From contig CAAGCY010000014.1 of the NCBI GenBank assembly GCA_900768465.1, positions 19,621 through 83,620 on the forward strand: a stretch of DNA of 64,000 nt, in the 5' to 3' direction. Each line of letters begins with the position of its first letter. Within the stretch, counting starts at the first letter, position 1. The notes below the pieces were generated by a model, which was given only the letters and a program-made list of their open reading frames with translations, ran no database searches and was not told the origin of the DNA. The stretch comes from Alphaproteobacteria bacterium. GTDB taxonomy: Bacteria; Pseudomonadota; Alphaproteobacteria; CAAGCB01; CAG-977. This document shows positions 32,389 to 40,608 of this stretch, piece by piece. The position numbers were made by a program, and so were the translations under genes.

Positions 32389-32968
32389 CTTTCGCCTCCT
32401 GCTGCCAAACGATGCGCTGCAAGTTCGGGTCGAACACGGTTTTCAGACGTTGAATCATCGGCGCGCGCGGTCCCGTAAAGCGGGCAGCGATAAACGCGTA
32501 GCGTCCTTTGTCCACCCGCCGCAAATATCCCGCGTGGCACAGCGCGATCACATAGGTTTTGACCGTCCACATAGCCAACGGAGTTTCTTCCGTCGATGCC
32601 GCCGCCACCAAATCCAGATAGCTGAAATCACGCAGCATACGCATCGCCCGCCACATCTGCTGCGTCCCGTTTCCCGACGTTGACAGCTCCCCTTGGGGAT
32701 TGACGTTCGGGGCGTTCACACCGACATCTTTGGACAATTTGAAAACCGTCGGCGTTTTTGTATTGCCTTCCGACGCTTTGATGACGTATCCGCCTTTGAC
32801 GAGGGCACGGAGGTATGTTCTGAGCGTTTCCCGCTTCAAATCGCAGAAACTGTTCGCCAGACCCGTCAATGTAAATCCGTCCTTGTGGGCGCGAATAGCC
32901 TCCCACATCGCTTGGCGACCGCTGGGATTTTTGGCTTTCATGCGCAAGTGTATCGGTTTGTTCGCCAT
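32381..32968 (-). CDS. Tandem winged-helix early protein
   Basis: A 195-residue protein with two winged-helix-like units: WEAIRAHKDGFTLTGLANSF through YLRALVKGGYV (about residues 22-62) and MWRAMRMLRDFSYLDLVAAA through YVIALCHAGYLRRVDKGRYAF (about 105-154). The ATG at 32968 shares bases with the MuB-type gene's stop. Likely DNA binding, role unknown. Confidence 0.75.
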   Translation of the reverse strand: MANKPIHLRMKAKNPSGRQAMWEAIRAHKDGFTLTGLANSFCDLKRETLRTYLRALVKGGYVIKASEGNTKTPTVFKLSKDVGVNAPNVNPQGELSTSGNGTQQMWRAMRMLRDFSYLDLVAAASTEETPLAMWTVKTYVIALCHAGYLRRVDKGRYAFIAARFTGPRAPMIQRLKTVFDPNLQRIVWQQEAKDD

Positions 32969-33702
32969 CACAGCCCCGCTTTCCGCGCCATCGGCGGCAC
33001 GCCCGTGAAGAAATCGCGCTGATAATCGCCCGCGCAAACCGATTTCAAACCCTTTGTCACCGCAAATTCGCGCACGCGGTCAAGGTTGACGCAGACGCGG
33101 CGCACGGAACCCGCGCTTTCTTTCAGGATTTTTTCGCACAAGTCCTGTTCGACGGCGATACCGTTCGCATAAAGCTTCGTCAAATGCTTGACGTCTTCTA
33201 TCGAAGCGGGCTGCGCCGCCACCCAATCCAGCATACGCCCGTGGACACGTTCCCATTTTTGCAGCTTGGCGGGCATGGCTTCTTCGCCGATTAAAATGAT
33301 TGTGGCCTGCGAACTTTCATAGATGTCGCGCACGACCTCAACCATGCGTTTTTGAACCAGATAATCGGCTTCGTCGATGATCAGCGGACGCTGGGACAGC
33401 GACAGCTCTTCGCCGATCTGATCCATCATGTCGGGAATCGTATAGGCGGGCTGAATGCCCATTTCACCCAGAATGGACGTGCAGAGCTTTTTCGGCGTCC
33501 ATACGCTTTTGACTTGGACGTGATAAGCTTTGTGCTTGTTCGCCGCATAAATCGCCGCGAACGTCTTGCCGTATCCGGAAAAACCGTAAAAAGTCGCCAT
33601 GCCGGGCAGACCGTAATCGCGGTTTTTGACCCGATACACCAGTTCGTTCAGCAACGCGACGTTGCGCAGCGGAGCGATTGTGTTCTTGACAGTATCATTC
33701 AT
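32968..33702 (-). CDS. MuB-type AAA ATPase, transposition target protein
   Basis: A 244-residue AAA+ ATPase: Walker A GFSGYGKT near residues 40-47, Walker B PLIIDEAD near 107-114, sensor 1 ATIILIGEE near 130-138. In Mu the B protein binds target DNA, activates the transposase and gives target immunity. The ATG at 33702 has AGGAG ten bases upstream; the ATG at 33711 is too close to it. Confidence 0.92.
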   Translation of the reverse strand: MNDTVKNTIAPLRNVALLNELVYRVKNRDYGLPGMATFYGFSGYGKTFAAIYAANKHKAYHVQVKSVWTPKKLCTSILGEMGIQPAYTIPDMMDQIGEELSLSQRPLIIDEADYLVQKRMVEVVRDIYESSQATIILIGEEAMPAKLQKWERVHGRMLDWVAAQPASIEDVKHLTKLYANGIAVEQDLCEKILKESAGSVRRVCVNLDRVREFAVTKGLKSVCAGDYQRDFFTGVPPMARKAGL

Positions 33703-33761
33703 TCGTGTCATTCTCCTTTTGTTTTGTTATGGGCGGTTTCCTTTGACGGAAGCCGCTTTTT

Positions 33762-35831
33762 TCATGCCGTCATGGCGGCTTCCATTCCGAAATCCTGCGC
33801 GAAGTCCATTCGTTGAATGTATTCAGGGGATTCGGAGTATTGGGCGAACCAGCGACGGTCTTCGGCGGAAATGCTTTCCCCTTTTTCGATTTTGTCGCGA
33901 ATATCGACGGCTTTGCGGAACCTCGCCGCGGGCGTGTCAATATCGGCGGCGGGCGCAGCGTTCTGCTCCGCCTCAAACTCTTTTAAAAACGCTTCGTTTT
34001 TGGACGCTTCCTCTTCGGTCATGGGCGCAGCGGACGGCGCGGGCAAATAACGCCGCCCCATTTCCTCCAGCACTTCCTGCTGCTGTTCGCCCAATCGGGC
34101 AAGCCGTCCCTGCGCCCTTTGCTGACGTTTCTTTTCGTCATAGGCGACGGGCATAAAGGCGCGCTTGTTTTCTTCAAATCTGGCGACGCAAATCAAACGC
34201 CCCGGCAAAGTGCCGTCCCATTCGCGCACCCAAACTTTCGACGCGTCGTGAATGTCAAACCCGACGGAAACCTCTTCGTCGTGGTAGTGCGCCAGCAAAG
34301 GCGAACCGTACACGTTATTGAACAAGCTGACCAAACAGCGGGAGCATTTGCGAACCACATACGGACGCGACAAATCGTTCACCTCCGCAGGTGTCAGAAC
34401 ATCGGGGCGGTAATCGGGAAAATCGGGATTTCCGGCTTCCCACGCTTCGTTCGGCGTCATGTGCCGCTTCTTTCCCGTTTCCGCATCGACAATGACGGGC
34501 AGAAAAGAATGCGGGTGGTCGTTGTAAGCGGCGAAACACCGTTCGCAATACGCGATAAAGCCTTGCCAATCGGGCAATAAGCGGCTTCTCCCGTCCTGTT
34601 TGACCTCGCGCCGATTGATGTGGAAAACCTTTTGCTTGGCTTCCGGATCCATCGGCTTGCCCATGTATGTCGGCAACATTTTCGCCGCCTTGACCCAAAT
34701 CGTCTGGTGCAGACGTTCAATCACGCCGCGCGCTTGGGAATTGTAGGCGATGCTGTTCTTTTTCGTGATGCCCAGACGGGCGCAAAACATATCGACCGTC
34801 GTGTTGTTAAACCCGTTTCCGTTGTCAACGTAGAAAACATCGGGAACGCCGTTGGTCGTCACCGCGTGTATCAAGCTGTCCATGACGGACGCGGTCGATT
34901 CGACGATGTTCAGACTGAACCCGACGGCTTTGCGGGTATATACGTCAATAATTGTCGTAACTTCAGGGCGGAAAGGCTTGCCGTGGATCGGGTGCGCGAT
35001 TTCGGCGTCGAACGTGTGTCCGTCGGCGCAATAAATCGCGCCGGGCCACAAATGCGACACGTCGCGGGAAACGTAAGCGCGGAAAGCCTTTCCCTCGCGC
35101 GCCCCGACGCGTCCCTTGTTCGCCAGCAGTTTGCCGATTTTTTCAAGGTAAAACTTCGCCTGTCTGTAACTGGGGGCAAGCGCGGGCATATTTTCCTGCA
35201 TCATTTCAACGCAAGAGCTTAAAGACGGTTTTTGCGGGCGAAAATACAATCGGGCAAAAGCATCAAACCATGCCGGAGCAACAACCTGTTCGTCCTTGGC
35301 GGGGACGGGTGTCAAGCCTTTCAATCCCGCCGTATCGCGCATTTTGTACCAGTTGAACAGGCTGGCGCGGGACAGTTTTACGGCTCCGCCCGTCTTGGCG
35401 TTCGCCTTGCGAATCAATTCAGCAAAAGACGGTTCCAGCGTTCCGTTTTTCAAACCGTTTAACACGGCTTTAATCGCGTTGTTTTTTCCGCACGTCGCCG
35501 CCAGATTGTCAATCGCCGCCAAAACCGCGGCTCTGGCTTCCGCCGTTTCCCGCTGCCATGACTTGGCTTCGGACAAATCGGCGTCGTCGGGACGCTCAAT
35601 CACTTCTTTCGACCGCCGTTCCGGCACGTTCGACAAAGAACGGCGCGCCAGCTCTTCTTTCGCTCGGACGGGCAAAGAAGCGATATTGTATTCCTTGCCC
35701 CCGCCGCGTCCCGAACGGGGACGCGATTGCCAGTTTTCACGTTTTGCTTTATCAATGATACAGATTTTTGTTGTAGGAAGCGTGGGCAGTTTCATTTCTG
35801 CCAATTCTTGTGCCGAGAACCATTCTTTCAT
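33762..35831 (-). CDS. MuA-type DDE transposase
   Basis: A 689-residue transposase. The N-terminal winged helix (WFSAQELAEMKLPTLP) binds internal or operator sites. Catalytic residues are Asp270 (YCADGHTFD), Asp336 (FYVDNGNG) and Glu372 (GVIERLHQ), close to Mu D269, D336 and E392. The C-terminal region after about 570 is charged and should bind the B protein. It acts at the six terminal sites (1241-1337 and 37604-37755). All key residues are present. Confidence 0.96.
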   Translation of the reverse strand: MKEWFSAQELAEMKLPTLPTTKICIIDKAKRENWQSRPRSGRGGGKEYNIASLPVRAKEELARRSLSNVPERRSKEVIERPDDADLSEAKSWQRETAEARAAVLAAIDNLAATCGKNNAIKAVLNGLKNGTLEPSFAELIRKANAKTGGAVKLSRASLFNWYKMRDTAGLKGLTPVPAKDEQVVAPAWFDAFARLYFRPQKPSLSSCVEMMQENMPALAPSYRQAKFYLEKIGKLLANKGRVGAREGKAFRAYVSRDVSHLWPGAIYCADGHTFDAEIAHPIHGKPFRPEVTTIIDVYTRKAVGFSLNIVESTASVMDSLIHAVTTNGVPDVFYVDNGNGFNNTTVDMFCARLGITKKNSIAYNSQARGVIERLHQTIWVKAAKMLPTYMGKPMDPEAKQKVFHINRREVKQDGRSRLLPDWQGFIAYCERCFAAYNDHPHSFLPVIVDAETGKKRHMTPNEAWEAGNPDFPDYRPDVLTPAEVNDLSRPYVVRKCSRCLVSLFNNVYGSPLLAHYHDEEVSVGFDIHDASKVWVREWDGTLPGRLICVARFEENKRAFMPVAYDEKKRQQRAQGRLARLGEQQQEVLEEMGRRYLPAPSAAPMTEEEASKNEAFLKEFEAEQNAAPAADIDTPAARFRKAVDIRDKIEKGESISAEDRRWFAQYSESPEYIQRMDFAQDFGMEAAMTA

Positions 35832-36292
35832 GACCGCCTCCGGATTTTGACAGGCGCGACTGTGTTCAATGTTTTTTGATACTTTTTCAGCTCTTCAATC
35901 TGTTGCGCGACGCGCCCGCGTTCGGCAAGCAAAGCTTCGTCGCCAAACAGCACGGTGAAACCTTCGTCTTTTAACAGCTCGTCCCACACCCGCGGCGTTT
36001 CAGCCACGCGAACCAAAACGATAAATCTGTAAAGGGTGATTTGATGGTCGGTGTTCGCTTCGCTGGAATAATTGTCCAGCATCGCTTTTGAAAAACTCGG
36101 ACAATTCATGGCTTCCGCCATTTCTACGGCGATTTGCTCTCTTGTTTTGTGGCTTTCTTTTAAAATCAAAGAAACCAGACGCTTGATTTTGCCGCTCAAA
36201 TCAACGGTCGCCGAAACAACCGCAGGACTGCGGACGGGATAAAACCGTTCAAACAAATCAAGCGTTTCCGTATCTTTGAATTTCTTTGACAT
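35828..36292 (-). CDS. Uncharacterised early protein upstream of the transposase
   Basis: A 154-residue protein with SPAVVSATVDLSGKIKRLVS and SHKTREQIAVEMAEAMN, the latter like a helix-turn-helix. A 4-base overlap couples it to the transposase. Similar genes stand before the transposase in related alphaproteobacterial Mu-like phages. May modulate transposition. Confidence 0.7.
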   Translation of the reverse strand: MSKKFKDTETLDLFERFYPVRSPAVVSATVDLSGKIKRLVSLILKESHKTREQIAVEMAEAMNCPSFSKAMLDNYSSEANTDHQITLYRFIVLVRVAETPRVWDELLKDEGFTVLFGDEALLAERGRVAQQIEELKKYQKTLNTVAPVKIRRRS

Positions 36293-36296
36293 CGCT

Positions 36297-36608
36297 TTAA
36301 CCTTTATCGGCGTTTACCATGACTTTGTCGCAAAAAGCATTGGCAGAAGAATCAAAAACAATGTCTTCCGCTTCATACGGAAAAATGCCAAACCAACCGA
36401 GGCATTTTTTAGTCGAATCAAAAACGTTGATGCCGATTTCTTCATCACCGCCGTCAATCGCAGCGATAATTTCATCAACATCACTGCTTTTTATGACCAG
36501 TTCCTCCGTATCCATGACTTTAAAAACAACGTCTGGAACGGCTTTTTTGCATGACACGAGAAGATTTCTGATTGTTTTTTCGTTTTTTTCCGAAATGTAT
36601 TCAGCCAT
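36297..36608 (-). CDS. Uncharacterised acidic early protein, 103 residues
   Basis: Acidic protein with several Asp/Glu pairs (DVDEIIAAIDGGDEEIG). Lies 4 bases before the previous gene. It has an A/T content higher than the transposase. Unknown. Confidence 0.6.
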   Translation of the reverse strand: MAEYISEKNEKTIRNLLVSCKKAVPDVVFKVMDTEELVIKSSDVDEIIAAIDGGDEEIGINVFDSTKKCLGWFGIFPYEAEDIVFDSSANAFCDKVMVNADKG

Positions 36609-36639
36609 GTTTCCTCCTTTTGCGACAAAAAATGTTTGT

Positions 36640-36921
36640 TTAAGCGGCTTTGCTTTTTTGACGTTGCCGAAAGATTCGAATTCCCGTATATTTAGAGAGT
36701 CGGGAACTTTTACGGCTTCCGTCGGCGTTAAAGCGATGCGGCCACAATTTTTGAACTGGAATGTCCAAAAATTCGGCGATGACTTTTTCGGCGGCGGGAA
36801 ATGGAGTGGTTAAAGCTTTTGAACAGGCGCGGCTGGACAGCCCCGCTTTTAATGAAAGACTTTTTAAGGTCATGCCTTTACGCAGGATCATGCACTTAAT
36901 TCTGACTGCTCTGACATCCAT
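36640..36921 (-). CDS. Ner-like DNA-binding protein
   Basis: A 93-residue protein of the Ner/Nlp family: GMTLKSLSLKAGLSSRACSKAL is the helix-turn-helix, followed by VIAEFLDIPVQKLWPHRF, which is typical of Ner. In Mu, Ner dampens early transcription and the repressor promoter. First gene of the early operon, opposite the repressor. Start at 36921 chosen by family length; a good ribosome site is not obvious. Confidence 0.88.
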   Translation of the reverse strand: MDVRAVRIKCMILRKGMTLKSLSLKAGLSSRACSKALTTPFPAAEKVIAEFLDIPVQKLWPHRFNADGSRKSSRLSKYTGIRIFRQRQKSKAA

Positions 36922-36945
36922 GATTGTTCTTGACCTCTCTGGTTG

Positions 36946-36971
36946 AACCGACCCTGTCCGGTCGGTTTTTT
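36946..36971 (+). terminator. Rho-independent terminator in the ner leader, plus direction
   Basis: ACCGACC (36947-36953) pairs with GGTCGGT (36960-36966), loop of six, then a run of six T. It faces the plus direction, so it would stop antisense transcripts running from the early genes toward the repressor. On the minus strand it forms a stem in the ner leader without U run. Confidence 0.7.
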
Positions 36972-37000
36972 CTGGGGTGTTAAATTCAACTTGTAGAATG

Positions 37001-37029
37001 AACATAGGACAACAAATTGGATTTGTAAA
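37001..37029 (-). promoter_or_regulatory. Early promoter (Pe-type) for ner and the transposition genes
   Basis: On the minus strand TTTACA (37029-37024), 17-base spacer, TATGTT (37006-37001). It stands between the divergent repressor and ner genes. It is expected to be repressed in the lysogen; operator repeats could not be defined with confidence. Confidence 0.6.
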
Positions 37030-37120
37030 GTCTAAAATTTGCCTTACAGTTTTGTTTGTTGCCTTTTCATAGGATTGACTGTGATTTTTTCAATAAAATC
37101 AAATCGTTGAAAGAAGTGTA

Positions 37121-37573
37121 ATGCTTGACGAAAAAACTGTTGAAAACCTTACGGTTACGGAAAAGAACCGCAAGGCTATGGCTTCCAGATGGCGTGATTT
37201 GTGGATTCGTTCAGATTTGAGCCAAGACGAATTCGCAAAAAGTTTAGAAGTTGCCCCATCAACGTTTAAAAATTGGATTTCAGGCCGAAGCTGCCCGACC
37301 ATTGATACGCTTTTGTACATCTGCGAAAAACATGATGTATCGTTTTATTGGCTTGCGACAGGGACGGAGTCCCCTGAGAAAACGTCAGGAAAGCCGGATA
37401 AAAAGGAATTGTTGCACGCCATTGAAACCGTTGAAGAAACTCTTTCTTCGGCGAAAAAAAACATTGAACCCTTGAAAAAAGCGGAATTGATTTTAGCCAT
37501 TTACGACCTTTTCACGTCCGAAAGCAAACCTTCGCCTGCTCAGATCGTCGGCATTCTTTCAAAAATTATATAA
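37121..37573 (+). CDS. Xre-family phage repressor
   Basis: A 150-residue protein. The helix-turn-helix is near DLSQDEFAKSLEVAPSTFKNW, read as residues 32-52. The C-terminal half is charged and helical (KPDKKELLHAIETVEETL), without a Ser/Lys protease dyad, so RecA-driven self-cleavage is unlikely. Its divergent place at the c end fits the lysogenic repressor. It is followed by a terminator. Confidence 0.85.
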   Translation: MLDEKTVENLTVTEKNRKAMASRWRDLWIRSDLSQDEFAKSLEVAPSTFKNWISGRSCPTIDTLLYICEKHDVSFYWLATGTESPEKTSGKPDKKELLHAIETVEETLSSAKKNIEPLKKAELILAIYDLFTSESKPSPAQIVGILSKII

Positions 37574-37626
37574 TTTTATCACTTTGGACGCTTTCATGCG
37601 CCAGTCTAAAAATAACTGTCAAAAAA

Positions 37627-37665
37627 GCGGATTGAGTCTAAAAAGCCCAATCCGCCATTTTTTTA
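37627..37665 (+). terminator. Rho-independent terminator of the repressor gene
   Basis: GCGGATTG (37627-37634) pairs with CAATCCGC (37648-37655), followed by a run of T (37658-37665). The middle transposase-binding site occupies its loop and right arm. Confidence 0.8.
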
Positions 37666-37698
37666 ATCGGTCTTTAAAATCCCTTTGAATCCGCCGTT

Positions 37699-37733
37699 AT
37701 CCCGCTATATCCCCGTAAATCCCACTATATCCC
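37699..37733. repeat. Direct repeat ATCCC(G/A)CTATATCCC at 20-bp period
   Basis: Two 15-base copies at 37699-37713 and 37719-37733, one mismatch. They lie between the first and second transposase sites of the c end. A period near two helical turns suggests a protein-binding array. Confidence 0.7.
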
Positions 37734-37763
37734 GCTTGGTCTAAATATAAGTGTCAAGTCACA

Positions 37764-37768
37764 CCAAA
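37764..37768. repeat. Target-site duplication, right copy (CCAAA)
   Basis: Exact copy of 1228-1232, right after the ACA terminus of the prophage at 37761-37763. Confidence 0.92.
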
Positions 37769-37837
37769 GCGTGCGATTTGACATTTTGTGTTGATAACAA
37801 AGCCGTCGAAGCGCAAAGAATCGAAAAAATCCGGCAA

Positions 37838-37868
37838 CAAAAAAAGCCCCGATAAACGGAGCTTTTTT
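37838..37868 (-). terminator. Terminator of the tRNA-Thr gene
   Basis: On the minus strand AAAAAGCTCCG, loop, CGGGGCTTTTT follows the tRNA by a few bases: a short stem with a T run. Confidence 0.8.
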
Positions 37869-37870
37869 AA

Positions 37871-37946
<76 letters not shown>

Positions 37947-37958
37947 ACGACAAGGTTC

Positions 37959-37986
37959 TTTATAACGTATTTTATAAAAACTGCAA
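37959..37986 (-). promoter_or_regulatory. Sigma70 promoter of tRNA-Thr
   Basis: On the minus strand TTGCAG (37986-37981), spacer 16, TATAAA (37964-37959), 12 bases before the mature tRNA. Confidence 0.75.
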
Positions 37987-38030
37987 GCGTTTTTTTTCGG
38001 ACTGCGTAAAAAATTCAAAAAACACCCCTC

Positions 38031-38059
38031 TTGACTTTTTGTCGTTTTTGTCCAATAAT
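38031..38059 (+). promoter_or_regulatory. Sigma70 promoter of the lipoprotein gene
   Basis: TTGACT (38031-38036), spacer 17, AATAAT (38054-38059), 35 bases before the start codon at 38095. Confidence 0.7.
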
Positions 38060-38094
38060 TGAGTGTGTAGTAAGGAAAGAGGGGGAATTGTAAA

Positions 38095-38661
38095 ATGTCG
38101 TTGGAATCATTTTTAAACAAACCCGTTGACGTTTATCCGTCCGGAAAAACGCCCCGCGACCATGGATTGAAAGTGTCCCGATACGGCAAACAGCTTGCCG
38201 CGATGACAACCGTCGCCGCCGCCGCCGTTGTGCTGATGGCGTCCTGCGGCGATAAATCCTATACTCAAATGAACGCGCTAAAAAGCAAAGTTTCCTTGAC
38301 GGAACAGCGCGACATCAAACAATCCTATGACGAAGCTTTGCTGTGGAAAATCGATTCGCTCCATTGGGACGAAGGAAGGGATTTGCAATCCGCCATTTCC
38401 GAAGCCGTGCGTTCCATGCAGACGAATCTGCCCGCCGATACGGCGCAATGGACGCCGCGGGACTATGTTCTGTCCGACCACGCGCAACAGCGCTATAACG
38501 AGGCTCTGCCGACCGCCATCAACATAGGCTCGCTGAAAATGAATCGCATCAACAAACATTTCCGCGACGATTTGCGCGACGACATCGCCAAAGTCAACGA
38601 TGCCAAAGACAAAGAATACGCGGCGCAAGCGGCGGCGCAGGCAAAGGCTTTTTCCCGCTGA
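38095..38661 (+). CDS. Hypothetical membrane/lipoprotein-like protein
   Basis: A 188-residue protein I do not recognise. A hydrophobic segment at about residues 35-50 (MTTVAAAAVVLMASCGDK) ends in LMASC, which looks like a lipobox, but about 30 residues precede it, unusual for a signal peptide. The rest is soluble and helical, with an Ala/Lys-rich tail (EYAAQAAAQAKAF). It has its own promoter and a ribosome site GGGGGAA. Confidence 0.7.
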   Translation: MSLESFLNKPVDVYPSGKTPRDHGLKVSRYGKQLAAMTTVAAAAVVLMASCGDKSYTQMNALKSKVSLTEQRDIKQSYDEALLWKIDSLHWDEGRDLQSAISEAVRSMQTNLPADTAQWTPRDYVLSDHAQQRYNEALPTAINIGSLKMNRINKHFRDDLRDDIAKVNDAKDKEYAAQAAAQAKAFSR

Positions 38662-38663
38662 AA

Positions 38664-39740
38664 TCAGCGCACGGCGTCGATAATTCCGCCGCCCGCGACC
38701 AAATCGTCGTCATACAGAACAACGGACTGTCCGGGGGCGATGCCGCGTTGAGTCAATTCAAAATCGACTTTGATTTCCGATTCGGACAAAGGCGTTGCCA
38801 AAACGGGCGTTGCGGGTTGCGACGAACGGATTTTTGCTGTAAACCGACGCGGTTCCGTTATCGGCGTCACCCCCGACCAGTTGACGTTCGACGCCGTCAA
38901 GGTGTGGCGGACGTTTTCGTCTTCAAATCCGACGATGACATTGTTTTTTTCAACGTCAAAGCCCAAAACGTACAGCGGTTTTTCGGCGGCGATGCCCAAT
39001 CCTTTGCGCTGACCGACGGTATAGTTCCAAATGCCTTGATGCGTTCCCAGCACTTTGCCGTCTTTGGTAATAAAATTTCCCGCTTTGGGCTGAGTTTGCA
39101 AAATATCGTTGATGTCGCCGCTGTAAAAATCCTGACTGTCGGGTTTGTCCCCAACTTCCAGTCCGATTTCGCGCGCGATTTGACGGATTTCCGCTTTCGT
39201 TTTATCTCCTAAGGGCAACAGGATTTTTGCCAGCTGACTTTGTTCCAAACGATACAAAAAATAAGATTGGTCTTTTTTGGCATCGGCGCCTTTCAGCAGC
39301 TGCCAGCGGTTTAAAGCCCCGTCAAAGCGCAGGCGCGCGTAATGCCCCGTCGCGAATTTGTCGAAATCCAATCCGTGTTCGCGGGCGGCTTGGGGCAAAG
39401 CTTTGAATTTGATTTTGGCGTTGCACCACACGCACGGATTCGGCGTTCTGCCCGACAGATATTCCTGTTTGAAATTTTCCAGCACGGTTTTTTTGTAAAC
39501 ATCGGAACAATCCAGCGTGTAATAAGGAATATCCAGCCGTTCGCATACGGCGCGGGCGGCTTCGACGTCTTGTTCTTCGTGCGGACCGAAACACGCGTCG
39601 GCGGTTGCCGATCCGTGAAAAGCCCGCCCTTTTTCCCATATCGACATTGTCGCGCCGATGACTTCGTGTCCCGCTTTTTTCAGCAAATACGCCGCGACCG
39701 AAGAATCGACCCCTCCGCTCATTCCGACCAAAACTTTCAT
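38664..39740 (-). CDS. mnmA: tRNA-specific 2-thiouridylase MnmA
   Basis: A 358-residue protein that thiolates U34 of tRNAs for Lys, Glu and Gln. The PP-loop is GMSGGVDSSVA (about residues 6-16), catalytic Cys lies in NPCVWCNAKIKF near residue 102, the second Cys is likely in the QDFYSG-flanked region. GHYAR is visible near 128. The ATG at 39740 starts MKVLVGMSGG as in relatives. Convergent with the lipoprotein gene, 2 bases apart. Confidence 0.95.
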   Translation of the reverse strand: MKVLVGMSGGVDSSVAAYLLKKAGHEVIGATMSIWEKGRAFHGSATADACFGPHEEQDVEAARAVCERLDIPYYTLDCSDVYKKTVLENFKQEYLSGRTPNPCVWCNAKIKFKALPQAAREHGLDFDKFATGHYARLRFDGALNRWQLLKGADAKKDQSYFLYRLEQSQLAKILLPLGDKTKAEIRQIAREIGLEVGDKPDSQDFYSGDINDILQTQPKAGNFITKDGKVLGTHQGIWNYTVGQRKGLGIAAEKPLYVLGFDVEKNNVIVGFEDENVRHTLTASNVNWSGVTPITEPRRFTAKIRSSQPATPVLATPLSESEIKVDFELTQRGIAPGQSVVLYDDDLVAGGGIIDAVR

Positions 39741-39771
39741 CGCTGTATCCTTTTTTTTGAGTGTATCCGCT

Positions 39772-40608
39772 TCAAATTTTCTTTTGCCGCGCCGCTTCGA
39801 CCGTGTTTTCCAACAGCATCGCAATGGTCATGGGACCTACGCCTTTGGGAACGGGGGTTATGGCGGCGCATTTGTCGAAACACGCGTCAAAATCCACGTC
39901 GCCGCACAATTTGCCGTCTTCCAATCGATTGATGCCGACATCAATCACGATGGCGCCGTCTTTAATCCAATCGGCTTTGACGGTCTTCGGCTTGCCGATT
40001 GCCGCAACGACAATATCGGCGGAACGGCACAAAGCGGGCAAGTCCCGTGTTTTGGAATGAGCCGTCGTTACCGTGCAGTTCGCGTTCAGCAACAGCTGAG
40101 CCATAGGCTTGCCCACAATGACGGAACGCCCGATGACAACGGCGCGAAGCCCCGTCAAATCCTGTTTGGCAAGGCGTATCAGCCGCATACAGCCCTTTGG
40201 CGTGCAGGCGACGGGCGCGGGTTCGCCGATAAGCAGCTTGCCCAAATTCAAAGGGTGAAAGCCGTCAACATCCTTGGCGGGATTGATGGTTTGCAGAATT
40301 TCTTGTTCGTTCAAAGGCGCGGGCAACGGCATTTGCACCAAAATCCCGTCCACCGTTTCATCGGCGTTCAGCTGTTCGATTAAAGCCGTCAATTCCTCCT
40401 GCGTCGCGCTGTCCAAGCGGTAAACCAGAGATTCGACACCGACTTCGGCGGCGGCTTTTTCCTTGTTGCGGACGTAAATCGCGGACGCGGGATTGTCGCC
40501 GACCAAAATGACGGTAAGCTTCGGCGCGCGCGGCATCGCTTTGACCCGTTCCGCCAGTTCCGCGCGGCATTGTTTTGCCAGTTCAAACCCGTTCAACAGC
40601 AAAGTCAT
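39772..40608 (-). CDS. folD: Methylenetetrahydrofolate dehydrogenase/cyclohydrolase FolD
   Basis: A 278-residue bifunctional enzyme converting 5,10-methylene-THF to 10-formyl-THF. Visible: VGDNPASAIYVRNKEKAA with catalytic Tyr and Lys, QMPLPAPL, PAKDVDGFHP, GRSVIVGKP for NADP, and TPVPKGVGPMTIAMLLENT. Full length. Overlaps the DUF167 gene by 4 bases. Confidence 0.97.
   Translation of the reverse strand: MTLLLNGFELAKQCRAELAERVKAMPRAPKLTVILVGDNPASAIYVRNKEKAAAEVGVESLVYRLDSATQEELTALIEQLNADETVDGILVQMPLPAPLNEQEILQTINPAKDVDGFHPLNLGKLLIGEPAPVACTPKGCMRLIRLAKQDLTGLRAVVIGRSVIVGKPMAQLLLNANCTVTTAHSKTRDLPALCRSADIVVAAIGKPKTVKADWIKDGAIVIDVGINRLEDGKLCGDVDFDACFDKCAAITPVPKGVGPMTIAMLLENTVEAARQKKI

Larger units (their letters stand above)
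37604..37755. promoter_or_regulatory. Three transposase-binding sites, c (Mu left-type) end
   Basis: Sites like GTCTAAAWATAANTGTC lie at 37604-37620, 37636-37652 (the latter half degenerate) and 37739-37755. From terminus 37763 they begin at bases 144, 112 and 9. Mu L3, L2 and L1 lie near 151, 111 and 6. Orientation is inverted relative to the other end. Confidence 0.85.
1233..37763 (-). mobile_element. Complete Mu-like transposable prophage, 36,531 bp
   Basis: Termini read TGTTGCGCGACA at the left and, on the opposite strand, TGTGACTTGACA at the right; both continue for the same length into the motif (T/A)TTTAGAC. A perfect 5-bp duplication flanks them. Inside are a MuA-type DDE transposase, a MuB-type ATPase, Ner, GemA, a Mor/C-type activator, a Mu-type terminase-portal-head set, a contractile tail and a com gene. 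The size is close to Mu (about 37 kb). The element is reversed relative to Mu's usual map, with the repressor end at 37763. No structural gene appears broken, so it may be inducible; that is inference. Confidence 0.96.
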
